Of a stretch of 64,000 nt of DNA, positions 51,201 to 56,777 are shown piece after piece. The stretch's first letter is position 1, and every line of letters starts with the position of its first letter. A program made the translations under genes and the position numbers. The DNA comes from Ixodes scapularis (lineage: Eukaryota; Arthropoda; Arachnida; Ixodida; Ixodidae): positions 129,449,094-129,513,093 of the forward strand of contig NW_024609857.1 of the NCBI RefSeq assembly GCF_016920785.2. Reading direction: 5' to 3'. Under the pieces are notes generated by a model, which did no database searches, was not told the DNA's origin, and was given only the letters and a program-made list of their open reading frames with translations.

Positions 51201-54200
51201 GTTGCTTTGCTAGGCGGCGCAAACTACCGCCCACTACACAAGTTTCGCCACAACTCATTTATTAATCCACCCATTCATACACTCAGCTTCGTTGCGAGCG
51301 TTCGAGGGCAGAGTGTAAGATATCGTCCGATATTATTTCTCAAAATTTCATGCCACAAATTAGAATCTAGCCTTCCTAATCTCGCGTGCTAGTTTTCTTC
51401 TGATCCCATGAACGATATGCATTCAGTAAAATTCTCTCAAAAATCGTGTCATGGTCACGTGGTGCGATCTAGCTTCTGCGAAGCTGGTCAGCCCAACTTC
51501 CTGCAGACTTTCTTTTTTTTTTTGCCGCACGAGCAACGTCGGAACTGTGAAATTGAAAGTAAAAGTGCACCACATGAATCAGGGCTCAAAAATATGTGCA
51601 TTGGCAATCGGCCAGTCAGTCTGCAGTCTGGCGCCGCTACCACCTGCCACGCGCGTGGGAGTGCGAACTTGTTCGCCCTCAACCAAGAAGACCGCTTAGC
51701 TAAAGGTACATTTAGGATCGTGTGAATGGGGTGTCAAGGCTGGTTCACACTAAAGTCACTGAATCTAGGGAAAGCAGTGCAAAGCTCCCTGTATTGTGCC
51801 GTTTTGGACCACAGAATGAGCAGAGTCTTCTGGATGCCTCAATTCTTGGTAAGCCGATTTGAATTCGCGGCGAGATGTAGCTTTATAAAGTCATTTGTTT
51901 CATACAGAGTTTTGTTTTGCCGACACACCGGCTAAACAAGTACACGTGTACATCGTACATATCGACGGTGCTTGGTCGCGTTAAAAAATGTTCTTCCTCT
52001 TTTGAAATACGAGAGAAAAGCAATACAATTACAAGAAATCTATGGAAATAAGCATGGCTCGAAAGTTTATTGCAACCACAGCGCCAACGTCACTTATATT
52101 GAAAGGACCTATTTCAGTAGGATGGCGCCAATTGGCGATTTTGGCTAAAGCCCCTCTATCCTGGGAAAAGTGGCGCCGTTCATTGTTGTGGAAATGTTCG
52201 AGACACGCGCCCCGCGCCACTTCTGGGAAGAACATGGCGTCTGAAATCTAGCTCAGTGCTGCACTGTGCCGCCATGATCTTCCCAAGGGCTGCACGTTGC
52301 ACGTGCCCCGTGCATCGAACCACCTTGCGCTACTTTCGAAAGATGAAGGGGCTTTAATTTTGGCGTGATTGGTTCATAACGACCCTTCCGACGCTTTGAA
52401 GATTAGAAAGGATCAAAATAGCGATTGCCATAGCAACGGAGACAGATGAGCCAATCGCCTTACGCAGTTCCGGTTGCTTGCATGTTGATATTTGTTTATG
52501 CATTGCGAGCAGGCAGAGAAGGCAATGACGCTACTTTCCCAGCATCCAGTGACTTCAGTTCACACAGCGCCGTTCTTTTCAACGTTTTTCCGTGCCTTGA
52601 ATGTCGCGTGTAGTCCTTGAACTGGATGTCACGCTTTATTCGAAGCACAGATGTCTCCGTGACGTTCATGGTAAGCCGACGTAAGCTTTTGTAACATAAC
52701 GCAAAGTAAGGAGTCGATGCTGTGTGAACCGCCCTTAAAGGAGCTGTGCAACAATTTCAGGGCTTTGCTTAAATAATTGTGGAATTGTTGATGCCTGACA
52801 CTTCTGCAGTGAACTACAGAAAACAGAATTTGCCTGGATACCCTATTTTTTTATGTAAAAAAATGAAAAGATCCAGGTTTTTGCCGCCTCTCAACTCGTG
52901 CATCGTCTTCCGGGTCACGTGCACAGTGACGTCACTTGAGTATGCGCGGAGTTCCGGAAAAGTTCTCTCTTTAGAGCCATGAGCGAGCAGCGAGAACTCA
53001 TCCGCTCACGACCGCGTGACCACCCGTCCTTGCCCGTCCGGCGCTGTCCCCCTCCCTCTCCGGTTTCTGGCGGCTGTTCGCGGTTTTGTGGACCTAGGAT
53101 AGATGGCGCCACTAAAACTCTGTATAGTAAAAGTTTTGTCGATGATACCAGGGTTTTGACGCATTTATATATATGTTGGAACGACAAGATTTATAAAAAA
53201 GTTACCTTTTATCGAGCAGGTATTCGCACAACTTGCTATCTTTCTTACAACTACCCAAGTGACGTCACACCGCTTGTTTCTCATGGCCGCCGCTCGTGGC
53301 TACAGGTCGGGAAATATTCCAAGTTTTGTTTCGCTATTACGCGGCGGAATCACAACATTCCGATGAAAGGAGGTGTGATTTCTGCCATTTGTGACACAGT
53401 GAACGATATCAAAAGCAGAAAATTGCAATTCTTTCAACGTTAAAATCGTTGCACAGCGCGACAATTTTTGTACTTTGCCCGAGCACCGCTTGGAACGAAC
53501 CATTGGCGTTTACGACGCATAAAGTACGGGGGTTCCTTTTTGTCCCCACGCAATAAACGTCGAAGAAAACAATTGAAGAAAAACGCGCAGCGTTCACTCC
53601 CTCAACTCGTAGACAGAACAGGCGTCCACGTGACCTGGAGCCGATTATATGCCGCCAGCGTTGATCCTGGCCACGCGCTGGGGTCGGCAAAGCACAAGAC
53701 TCGCGTTGAGTTCCGGACATAGTTAGGGTTCGGCTATTGTCGTCATTGCCGCGATTGGACACGAGCGACTACCCGAAAGCTTCTCGAGCTATTAATTACC
53801 ATGAATCCAAATAAAGTGTTCACGCAATACTCAGGTTAAATCTATAAGCCGCATTCCAATATTGTTACACTGGGGGACTGTGCCGACACTGCGACCCCCC
53901 ACGCTACGTCATCAAGTTTTGCGAAGGAGAGACTGAAAGAAAACGCTGACTTTAATCCTTGAAATTACACAGCAAGAAAGAGGTTTCTTGTTCAATGGTG
54001 TTGCGTGCGAGTATACCTTCGTCCCACTAGTGCCAGTAAACTCGTGTAACTTGAAAAACATTCCAACTGAATATATTTACACCACCCCTTTAAGGCTATA
54101 TAAGAGAAATGACTATAATGTTAAAGTAACAAAACCACCATCCTCTTTCCGAAGGTAGTCATATGCTAAAATACACCTCAACCAATAAACTAGAAGATTA

Positions 54201-54633
54201 AATGCTATTTCAGCCGCATTTCGCTATTTTTAATGTGGTTAAACAATCGTTTTTAATTTCAGTCGCGTTCACTAAACTTTTTCCTTTCCTTCAAGTACGG
54301 GAAACACTCAAGCTTTTTAAATTGTTATTTCTATGCTTTTATAGTTTTAAACGCACCAGTGCAAGGCTGAAACAACCAAGATCACAGGACGGAGAACGTA
54401 TTTAGCGAATGGATGCACATATATGGTAGCAACATTCGTCAAAAACGTCTTTAGCAGTATAGAATTTCACCTGTTCGTGATGGTAAGGCGTTCGTGTGTT
54501 GTTCGCAGGTCAAACATCGCTCCACAAGCATCTGTACGGAGGCGTTGTCTTCATGAAGTCTTTGCCAAAATCAGACTCCGGAAAGATACTGAGACAGGAG
54601 CTCAAGTCAAGGATAGTGGCTGGAACTTTGTAA
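18079..54633 (+). CDS. luciferase-like / 4CL-like acyl-CoA synthetase, nine exons
   Basis: Joining 18079-18201, 26186-26387, 27112-27215, 29761-29963, 36811-36979, 38692-38964, 43248-43392, 44921-45181 and 54509-54633 gives 1605 bases and a 534-residue protein, the usual length of this family. The protein has the ANL order of motifs: P-loop YTSGTTGLPK (185-194), A5 YGMTE (326-330), GWFRTGD ending in the ribose-binding Asp 408, hinge DRLKQMIK with Arg 423 and Lys 429, and A10 PKSDSGK with catalytic Lys 519. The family makes acyl-AMP and then acyl-CoA from a carboxylic acid, ATP and CoA; the substrate cannot be read from sequence. Members are often peroxisomal through a C-terminal SKL-like signal, but this one ends AGTL, so location is open. 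All junctions are GT/AG and in phase, with no stop, so the gene looks functional. Confidence 0.9.
19140..20760 (+). pseudogene. LINE ORF1 relic split by a hAT element
   Basis: The first part (19140-19556) encodes CRACRSANSPFLPD and a coiled-coil region rich in Leu, such as NVNSLLELSSKVNELLLL. After the hAT element, 20530-20660 continues in another frame with FGLAAKLGAEGHLPSYVVSV and QRIQKTELC, typical of ORF1 proteins with an esterase-like or RNA-binding C-terminal part. Stops and frameshifts follow. Confidence 0.6.
19612..20527. mobile_element. hAT-type MITE with AAATAC arrays and 8-bp target duplication
   Basis: The element spans 19620-20519 (900 bases). Ends CAGGGATGGGCAAAATAC and GCCCATCCCTG are inverted copies. 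Flanks AGTAGAAA at 19612-19619 and 20520-20527 are identical. Both ends are filled with AAATACAAAT/ATGTATTT words. It is inserted in the LINE ORF1 relic, so it is younger than the LINE. Confidence 0.9.
21340..24152 (+). pseudogene. LINE ORF2 relic: endonuclease and reverse transcriptase
   Basis: The endonuclease part reads VHVNIGSICKYWDEF and IDAIVLTEKN, then LCLVGDTNIDIL, in two frames. The RT part reads KRFRSPGVDGSTV, AKAFDTVNHNIFLEKL, SGFSQGSILSTLLF and, at the catalytic site, YANET where YADDT is expected. The end has LRTLRRLQDSRVRTHYGGMC and FNKLPESLLSLGPNKK. Many stops and the changed catalytic Asp pair make it inactive. Confidence 0.75.
24739..24888. repeat. 150-bp hairpin in the LINE 3' region
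   Basis: TCTAAACTCGTCAAACACAA (24739) and its complement ending 24888 form arms of about 33 bases with two mismatches. Between the arms are about 85 unrelated bases. It could be a small MITE in the LINE tail or a conserved RNA fold. Confidence 0.7.
25104..26185. other. intron 1, last part; no feature supported
   Basis: Nothing I can name between the LINE tail and exon 2. A short direct inverted word GGTATCGTTACC at about 25733 is a local palindrome. Confidence 0.4.
26186..26387 (+). CDS. acyl-CoA synthetase exon 2 (residues 42-109)
   Basis: Follows TTTAATTTCAG and begins VDSHQSLTAIELL. It carries GLEPGSRVCAYIRNSIENL and VLFAGATLV, the nucleotide-domain segment seen as 'GD.V......N..E......A...AGA' in the family. 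It ends in phase 1 before GTGAGT. Confidence 0.9.
26757..27118 (+). repeat. tandem duplication of intron 2's 3' end with a decoy acceptor
   Basis: Two units of 181 bases stand head to tail. Each holds GCGGAGACTTAGA, TTACGTAAAA, CTCCGTAAAT, a GTCCGATTAAAT word and then an acceptor followed by GGGAGGT. The second unit's acceptor (AG 27110-27111) is the true start of exon 3; the first unit's acceptor (AG 26929-26930) copies it. Splicing to the first would read into TAG at 26972-26974. Confidence 0.8.
27112..27215 (+). CDS. acyl-CoA synthetase exon 3 (residues 109-143)
   Basis: Encodes EVLYTLRDGECDYILTDKET and NLREITMPPTIK, the family segment between the substrate side and the P-loop. The first two bases complete the codon begun in exon 2. 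It ends on a codon boundary before GTGAGT. Confidence 0.85.
27216..28534. other. intron 3, first part; no feature supported
   Basis: No supported gene. There is an A run near 27438-27455 and a long G run at about 28537-28558. Short open frames here have random composition. Confidence 0.4.
28570..28589. other. perfect 20-bp palindrome
   Basis: GGGGGGTCACGTGACCCCCC is its own reverse complement and contains CACGTG. It stands at the left edge of the palindromic minisatellite, just after a long G run. Confidence 0.85.
28605..29190. repeat. minisatellite of 26-bp palindromic units
   Basis: About 22 units of the form CCGCTAGATTTAGCGG plus GGAAATTTTT. The first 16 bases of each unit are a palindrome with a short centre, so every unit can form a small hairpin. 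Units differ by point changes and small length changes. It lies in intron 3 between exons 3 and 4. It has no spacers and is not a CRISPR array. Confidence 0.9.
29343..29455. mobile_element. small inverted-repeat element containing a piece of another MITE
   Basis: Arms of 22 bases: GAGACACACAAGAGGACGAA at 29343 and its complement ending 29455. Between them 29384-29424 matches 30356-30396 of the MITE after exon 4 at 40 of 41 positions. Confidence 0.55.
29761..29963 (+). CDS. acyl-CoA synthetase exon 4 (residues 144-211)
   Basis: Contains the ATP-binding P-loop MLYTSGTTGLPKAVELSH, the most diagnostic motif of the family. The exon starts after CGACTTCCCAG and ends with two bases of a split Gln codon before GTACGT. 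Confidence 0.95.
30000..30480. mobile_element. MITE 36 bases after the exon 4 donor
   Basis: The left end (TATAGTGTGGCTCC) is similar to the left end of the element after exon 6 (TATAGGGTGTCCC). Inverted repeats of about 100 bases enclose the middle: GTTCACCAAACGTGC...CAAATCAGACC on the left and the complement of GGTTGGTGAAGG on the right. The right edge is approximate. No coding capacity. Confidence 0.65.
30611..30790. mobile_element. 180-bp inverted-repeat element
   Basis: CACTCGTGTCTCGTTAATAC at the left and the complement of CACTCATGACTCGTTAATAT at the right. The arms are about 22 bases with few mismatches. No coding potential. Confidence 0.55.
30873..31281. mobile_element. TTAA-flanked MITE
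   Basis: Starts TTAAAGGGAAACTCCGGT and ends with ACCGGAGTTGCCCTTTAA. TTAA at both ends (30873-30876, 31278-31281) marks the insertion. Beyond the first 20 bases the ends are only weakly inverted. Confidence 0.7.
31282..32309. other. intron 4; no feature supported
   Basis: No supported gene. An 88-residue frame at 31443-31709 starting MAFFTFLLGLSIYLS is hydrophobic at its start, but I recognise no family. Confidence 0.35.
32330..32540. repeat. three-copy repeat, two direct and one inverted
   Basis: Two direct copies (about 32335-32392 and 32419-32480) share AGGTGAACGCCGGACC and CCGCTCCGTGCTATCAGCGC. A third copy (32485-32540) is inverted. It abuts the integrase relic on the right. Confidence 0.75.
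32555..33480 (-). pseudogene. Gypsy RNase H and integrase relic, minus strand
   Basis: Read on the - strand from 33480 down: YTTAEKGALAVLKVVRYFRF is the RNase H/RT connection of Gypsy elements. Then ELYHTHSEGHDEFWKSTKHL resembles the His-Cys zinc part of the integrase. Then IHLDFTKIKKKCYG and the region AYHP/YHPSKNGLAERTIRN belong to the catalytic core. Several stops and frameshifts are present. Confidence 0.7.
33600..33700 (-). repeat. tRNA-related SINE-like fragment
   Basis: On the - strand the sequence has GGTTTGATTCCCGCAAGTGG, close to a pol III B box (GGTTCGANTCC). About 45 bases upstream is TCAGCTTCGCC, but no A box could be fixed. Probably a SINE fragment, not a functional tRNA gene. 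Confidence 0.35.
33822..34898 (-). pseudogene. LINE reverse-transcriptase C-terminal relic, minus strand
   Basis: The - strand reads LFLVAKLWYVLQVMNCARC, then WKYTWEPMRWDNLFRRIPAG, then CLLCKLPETVEPIFIDCWDA and ISLYGIWEFLMDVRNALP. This is the order of the end of a non-LTR retrotransposon: post-RT linker then the zf-RVT segment with its Cys and His pattern. The frame shifts several times. The element is 5'-truncated. Clade cannot be fixed, but R2/L2-like zf-RVT endings are similar. Confidence 0.65.
34969..35400 (-). pseudogene. Gypsy gag fragment, minus strand
   Basis: The 143-residue frame includes KPDLFDGPCTSPEGWIAFYE and YIPLFLGGEAKHWYE, the capsid motif in Gypsy gag. It may be the gag of the same element whose integrase lies at 32.6-33.5 kb, since strand and order agree and a LINE sits between them. 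Confidence 0.6.
35401..36810. other. intron 4, last part; C-run microsatellite
   Basis: A C run of about 27 bases at 35733-35759 is the only clear feature. The rest holds no supported gene. Confidence 0.4.
36811..36979 (+). CDS. acyl-CoA synthetase exon 5 (residues 211-267)
   Basis: Starts after CTTGTTACAG. It encodes ASGLFTEDDVTLAWNPLTHV then SGFMVGVVNM and CLGAKIVI, the stretch that follows the P-loop in 4CL-like enzymes (family pattern 'LPLTHVSGF...L..G..V'). It ends on a codon boundary before GTAAGA. Confidence 0.9.
37058..37269. mobile_element. mariner-type MITE with TTTCGCG-rich interior
   Basis: Ends TACTGTAAAACCCTTTATG and the complement ATAAAGGGTTTTACAGTA, with arms of about 30 bases. 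The inside is full of TTCGCGAA words. TA at the edges fits Tc1/mariner target use. Confidence 0.7.
37270..38691. other. intron 5; no feature supported
   Basis: AT-rich intron sequence with no gene or mobile element I can name. The acceptor is preceded by TTTTACTTTACAG. Confidence 0.4.
38692..38964 (+). CDS. acyl-CoA synthetase exon 6 (residues 268-358)
   Basis: Encodes the adenylate-domain core: LKKIAVAGTAISD and the A5 motif NFYGMTETNGF. The exon is exactly 91 codons, starting and ending on codon boundaries, with GTACGT as donor. A MITE begins 17 bases after its end. Confidence 0.95.
38982..39711. mobile_element. MITE with about 110-bp inverted repeats, 17 bases after exon 6
   Basis: The left end TAGGGTGTCCCAAGTCACCA and the right end TGGTGACTTGGGACACCCTA are inverted copies, and the match continues through AATCGAC and CTAAACTTTTCGTC for about 110 bases. 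TA flanks fit a Tc1/mariner MITE. The interior shares GGTCAACGAC and GCGCGGGTATTG words with its complement further right. Confidence 0.85.
39971..40018. repeat. CA microsatellite
   Basis: Alternating CA with a few G and A changes over about 48 bases. Confidence 0.85.
40490..41347. mobile_element. hAT-type MITE with TIR CAGGGGTCTCAAAC
   Basis: The element spans 40498-41339. Left end CAGGGGTCTCAAAC and right end GTTTGAGACCCCTG are exact inverted copies. The flanks CTTTTGAT and CTTTAGAT match at 7 of 8 bases, the target size of hAT elements. No transposase is visible inside. Confidence 0.8.
41890..42298. mobile_element. intact foldback element, 409 bp
   Basis: The two halves are near-perfect inverted copies of about 190 bases: AAGGAGCGGCCAGGCTCTTT at the left and its complement at the right. 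The left arm has GGTTTCTTAACCTGTCGCGC and the right arm its complement. It is the reference copy for the interrupted element at 10164-12769. Confidence 0.85.
42299..43247. other. intron 6, last part; no feature supported
   Basis: Nothing I can name. The acceptor is preceded by TTCGCTTTTACGATCTAG. Confidence 0.4.
43248..43392 (+). CDS. acyl-CoA synthetase exon 7 (residues 359-407)
   Basis: Encodes IIDLVSGDPLGPNEKGELVV and GNLMKGYYGHPEDT then DGWFRTG, matching the family from the strand after A5 to the start of the A8 region. It ends in phase 1 before GTGAGA, and the split Gly codon is completed in exon 8. Confidence 0.9.
43393..44920. other. intron 7; no feature supported
   Basis: No gene. 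A GGTTCAAGTC word on the - strand near 44655 could be part of a tRNA-related SINE but lacks a matching A box. Confidence 0.35.
44921..45181 (+). CDS. acyl-CoA synthetase exon 8 (residues 407-494)
   Basis: Follows TTGTTTGCAG. It begins DIGYYDDDGHIYIIDRLKQM and continues with VTPAELEDIL and SSKYGEAPTACVV, the hinge and the C-terminal lid. Arg 423 and Lys 429 align with the conserved hinge residues. Where many relatives have YKG after that Lys, this one has CMG. It ends in phase 1 before GTAAAG. Confidence 0.95.
45182..46199. other. intron 8, first part; no feature supported
   Basis: A run of 34 residues at 46048-46150 (NGLLGGIAWTYFAK region) is bounded by a CAG acceptor-like and a GTTACC donor-like site, but its phase does not fit between exons 8 and 9 of the gene. 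No family recognised. Confidence 0.35.
46200..46645 (+). repeat. probable 5' LTR of a second Gypsy element
   Basis: CpG-rich sequence ends just before the primer-binding site and contains a TATA-like ATTATAAATA at about 46583. The right end is fixed by the primer-binding site; the left end is a guess, because no 3' LTR was found to compare. Confidence 0.45.
46649..46665 (+). promoter_or_regulatory. primer-binding site of the second Gypsy element
   Basis: TGGTGTCAAAAGTTC stands between the LTR-like region and gag. It is close to the site of the first Gypsy element (TGGTGTCAGAAGTGG). Confidence 0.65.
46695..47899 (+). pseudogene. Gypsy gag and protease, frameshifted near its start
   Basis: ATG 46695 opens MATAKSFQCQPPEEFDFTSP then HWKRRFE, which runs into TAA at about 46794; the main frame (46769-47899) takes over with IISGLSTKPEPEQV. 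The capsid part has ALIYFMGDKADDVL. A zinc knuckle CNKCRKFGHYAHVC is intact (C-X2-C-X4-H-X4-C), while an earlier one is degraded. The protease site reads VYTDADVTVV where the family has DTGADVTVI, so the catalytic Asp is changed. A stop at 47897-47899 separates it from pol. Confidence 0.85.
48030..48388 (+). pseudogene. Gypsy RT start, cut by an insertion
   Basis: Encodes IEPIEELTEQFYG, FSEVDANSGFWQF and RLPFGISSAPKVFQNMM, RT blocks 1 to 4. The match ends at about 48388, where a TAAGTTACT-type repeat begins. The catalytic YxDD part, RNase H and integrase are absent. Confidence 0.8.
48389..50195. mobile_element. nested AT-rich MITEs inside Gypsy RT
   Basis: The outer element has AAGTTACTNA-type words in both ends as inverted copies (left 48389-48520, right 50040-50195). 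An inner one starts CAGTGTTGCGTAAAGTAC at 48780 and has AAAGTACTT words to about 49412. Two G runs stand at 49447-49462 and 49861-49875. No exact target duplication found for either. Confidence 0.55.
50196..54508. other. intron 8, last part; one possible first exon
   Basis: Apart from the candidate at 50766-50949 I see no supported gene in this stretch. Confidence 0.35.
50766..50949 (+). pseudogene. possible first exon of an unknown gene
   Basis: CpG-rich sequence leads to ATG 50766 and MAVDASQLSEVQLKMFRYIE, then DMGLFRTPVRPSDKTR. After that the other frame reads SSDEGCSSSAPEPAAEKRRL and looks more natural, which suggests a one-base shift. It ends near AATGGTAGGT, a possible donor. A further frame at about 50987-51075 has NQYKVLMEFLVEKP. 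The function is not recognised. Confidence 0.3.
54509..54633 (+). CDS. acyl-CoA synthetase exon 9 (residues 494-534, stop)
   Basis: Follows GTTCGCAG and encodes LHKHLYGGVVFMKSLPKSDS then GKILRQELKSRIVAGTL and TAA at 54631-54633. The A10 motif PKSDSGK holds catalytic Lys 519. No SKL-like peroxisome signal is present at the end. Intron 8 before it is 9.3 kb. Confidence 0.95.
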
Positions 54634-54788
54634 CAGTCAGAGTGTCAAACCGACAGTTTTATCAGCTTGGTTCTGGTCAAGTTTTACGGGTTTCGGTTCA
54701 GTTCCGAGGTTCAGCTCCGGAGAGCTACAAAAAAGGTTCAAATTAGTTCAAAAACGTTCGAACCGGTTTGAACCGCTAAAGTTTTAAT
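54634..54788. repeat. GGTTC-rich patch right after the stop codon
   Basis: Words such as GGTTTCGGTTCAG and CGAACCGGTTTGAACCG resemble the ends of the element at 60953-62608. It is probably a decayed copy inside the 3' untranslated region. No polyadenylation signal could be fixed. Confidence 0.45.
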
Positions 54789-55816
54789 ATATTTATCAGA
54801 GCTGGCAGTAATGTAATTACTGTAATGAAATTGCTGTAATTTAATTACTTGTTCCAGTAATTAGTAATGTAATTCATTACTTTTTGTAGCAGGTAATTTA
54901 GTAATGTAATGAATTACTCCAACGACGGTAATTGTAATTAAATTACCTAATTACTTTTTCGCACCAGGCATATTTTTTTGTCCACAATACACAAGAGCGC
55001 TTTTCTTTTTATTTTACATTTTCTTTTTCCTCTACACCTTTCCAAAAAACGCTCTTCGGCCGCCGCTATGTTGCTGATGCTAATGCGGCTGGTGCGACTC
55101 TCACGCCCGCTATCAGCTAGACATTTTCTGCCACTCTCTTGAACTGTGAAAACCCGCTTAGCGCGATTCTCTACCTATGTTTTGCGGTTTTGCATTCGAC
55201 GTTTTCTGGCCCCTCTTGAAAGTTTCCGCGTACATTTTCTGATGCATGCTGCATACCCTCTCTGTGTTATCTTCCACTGTGAGAAATAGGGCTGGTAAGT
55301 GCCTGCCATTCGAGCTTTTCTGCTCGACATTCTCGGGAAACGAAGGAGGGGAAGTAGGTCGAACTAAGGCCCCTGGTGGAACGGCCTCGACGCGATTTTG
55401 CGAACAATGACAATAGTTCTCCCCCCGCCCAGAGATAATCCGCGTAGGGTCCTCAGTCATCTTCAAAATAGTTGTCCGGGTTGGGGTGGGAAACGGATCA
55501 GTCGCGTGTGTTCTTCTGTCCATCGGCAAATATGCAACAGAGAGTTCTAGCTGTGTGCCATGAACTGTGTAAATAATGTAAATAAAGTTATCTGTAAAAG
55601 GAAGTTATCAATACCTCCTTTATATTTGAAAGTATACAAAAGTAATGCGAAAGTAATGTCATTACTTTTAAAAGTAATTTGTAATGGTAATTAATTACTT
55701 TCTGGCTGTGGTAATTTGTAATGTAATTTAATTACATTTCAGCAATATTCAGCAAAGTAATTAGTAATGTAATTTAATTACAAAATATGAGTAATTTGGC
55801 CAGCTCTGATATTTAT
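54789..55816. mobile_element. hAT-type MITE with GTAATTA arrays and 8-bp target duplication
   Basis: The element spans 54797-55808. Ends CAGAGCTGGC and GCCAGCTCTG are inverted copies. Flanks ATATTTAT at 54789-54796 and 55809-55816 are identical, as hAT insertion produces. Both ends are filled with AGTAATGTAATTA words. It stands 163 bases after the acyl-CoA synthetase stop codon. Confidence 0.9.
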
Positions 55817-56249
55817 ACATCCTTTTGTCACCACGCCCTACTTCCGGCGACAAACGTGTAGTGCTTATCGTTTGTACAATTCACTTTTAATTTCAAGCAA
55901 CAAAAAAAGAAAGCGCATTATTTTAGTTAGAAGCTGCAGTCTAAGAAATACTTGTTTAATATTATAAACGTTGTGTTTGAGCAACGAAACTTTCCGTTGT
56001 TTACCTCAGTCACATGTTTTATCTGAATCAAAAGATTCGTAAAATGAGGTCAGTCAACTAGTATACTGTCAGTAATTCGTACAATGTAGTTTCGGTCTTC
56101 AAATATGAATCACAGTTCGGGTCTTAATATAAATATGTTATACGGTGCATAAAAACATGGGAGGCGCATGTCTTCGCCATTTTTATTATAAAACATATTT
56201 CATAAAGGTGTTTCACAATATACTATATGCTGACGATTCACATTAAAAC
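55817..56249. other. no gene seen
   Basis: AT-rich sequence between the MITE and the second Penelope element. Nothing supported. Confidence 0.4.
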
Positions 56250-56261
56250 CATAAATACTTG

Positions 56262-56447
56262 TGGCAAGTTCATTTGATTGCAGATAAGCGTGTGCGTGGA
56301 ACCATTTGGACGGGTTGTTTGTGTGTTTATTATCCTGTTTATTTCGTGTTTTGTGCACAAATAAACTTTCAGTTGCTAGTTAGCGCCGTGTCTGTCGTTA
56401 CCTCTTCTTCTCGTCCCTTGTTTATTTTCGCGCTGTTCTTTCATGAT
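56262..56447 (+). repeat. left pseudo-LTR of the second Penelope element
   Basis: Begins TGGCAAGTTCATTTGATTGC and contains TTGTGCACAAATAAACTTTC; aligned along its length with 58859-59047. Confidence 0.85.
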
Positions 56448-56777
56448 GTCAAACCAACCCTCCCCCCCCCCCCCCCAACTTTATGCGTTGTTGCACTTCT
56501 TTTCTTGTATATCGGGCTCTTTTCTGTGTTCATCAAGTAAAACCTATCAGGACGCGTTCTACATCAACGCCAATGACACAGCGACCTGTGTCAATGGCCT
56601 TGAGAGCAGAGTATCCGTCACTACGGATACTCTGCTCGGAAAGGTATTCCCCCTTCTCACGTGGCCGTTCTTTTCGGCTTGGTGGCCACATCGGCTGGAC
56701 ATCCCAAGCGTGTGTGCAAAATTTTACGGTCTGAATCATAGAGGCAGGCCAAACTTCTTAAGGATTGTCTGAGGGTC

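Noticed and set aside
55158..55529. 123-residue minus-strand frame as a gene
   Set aside because: It lies in the non-coding inside of a hAT-type MITE and has no recognisable domain.
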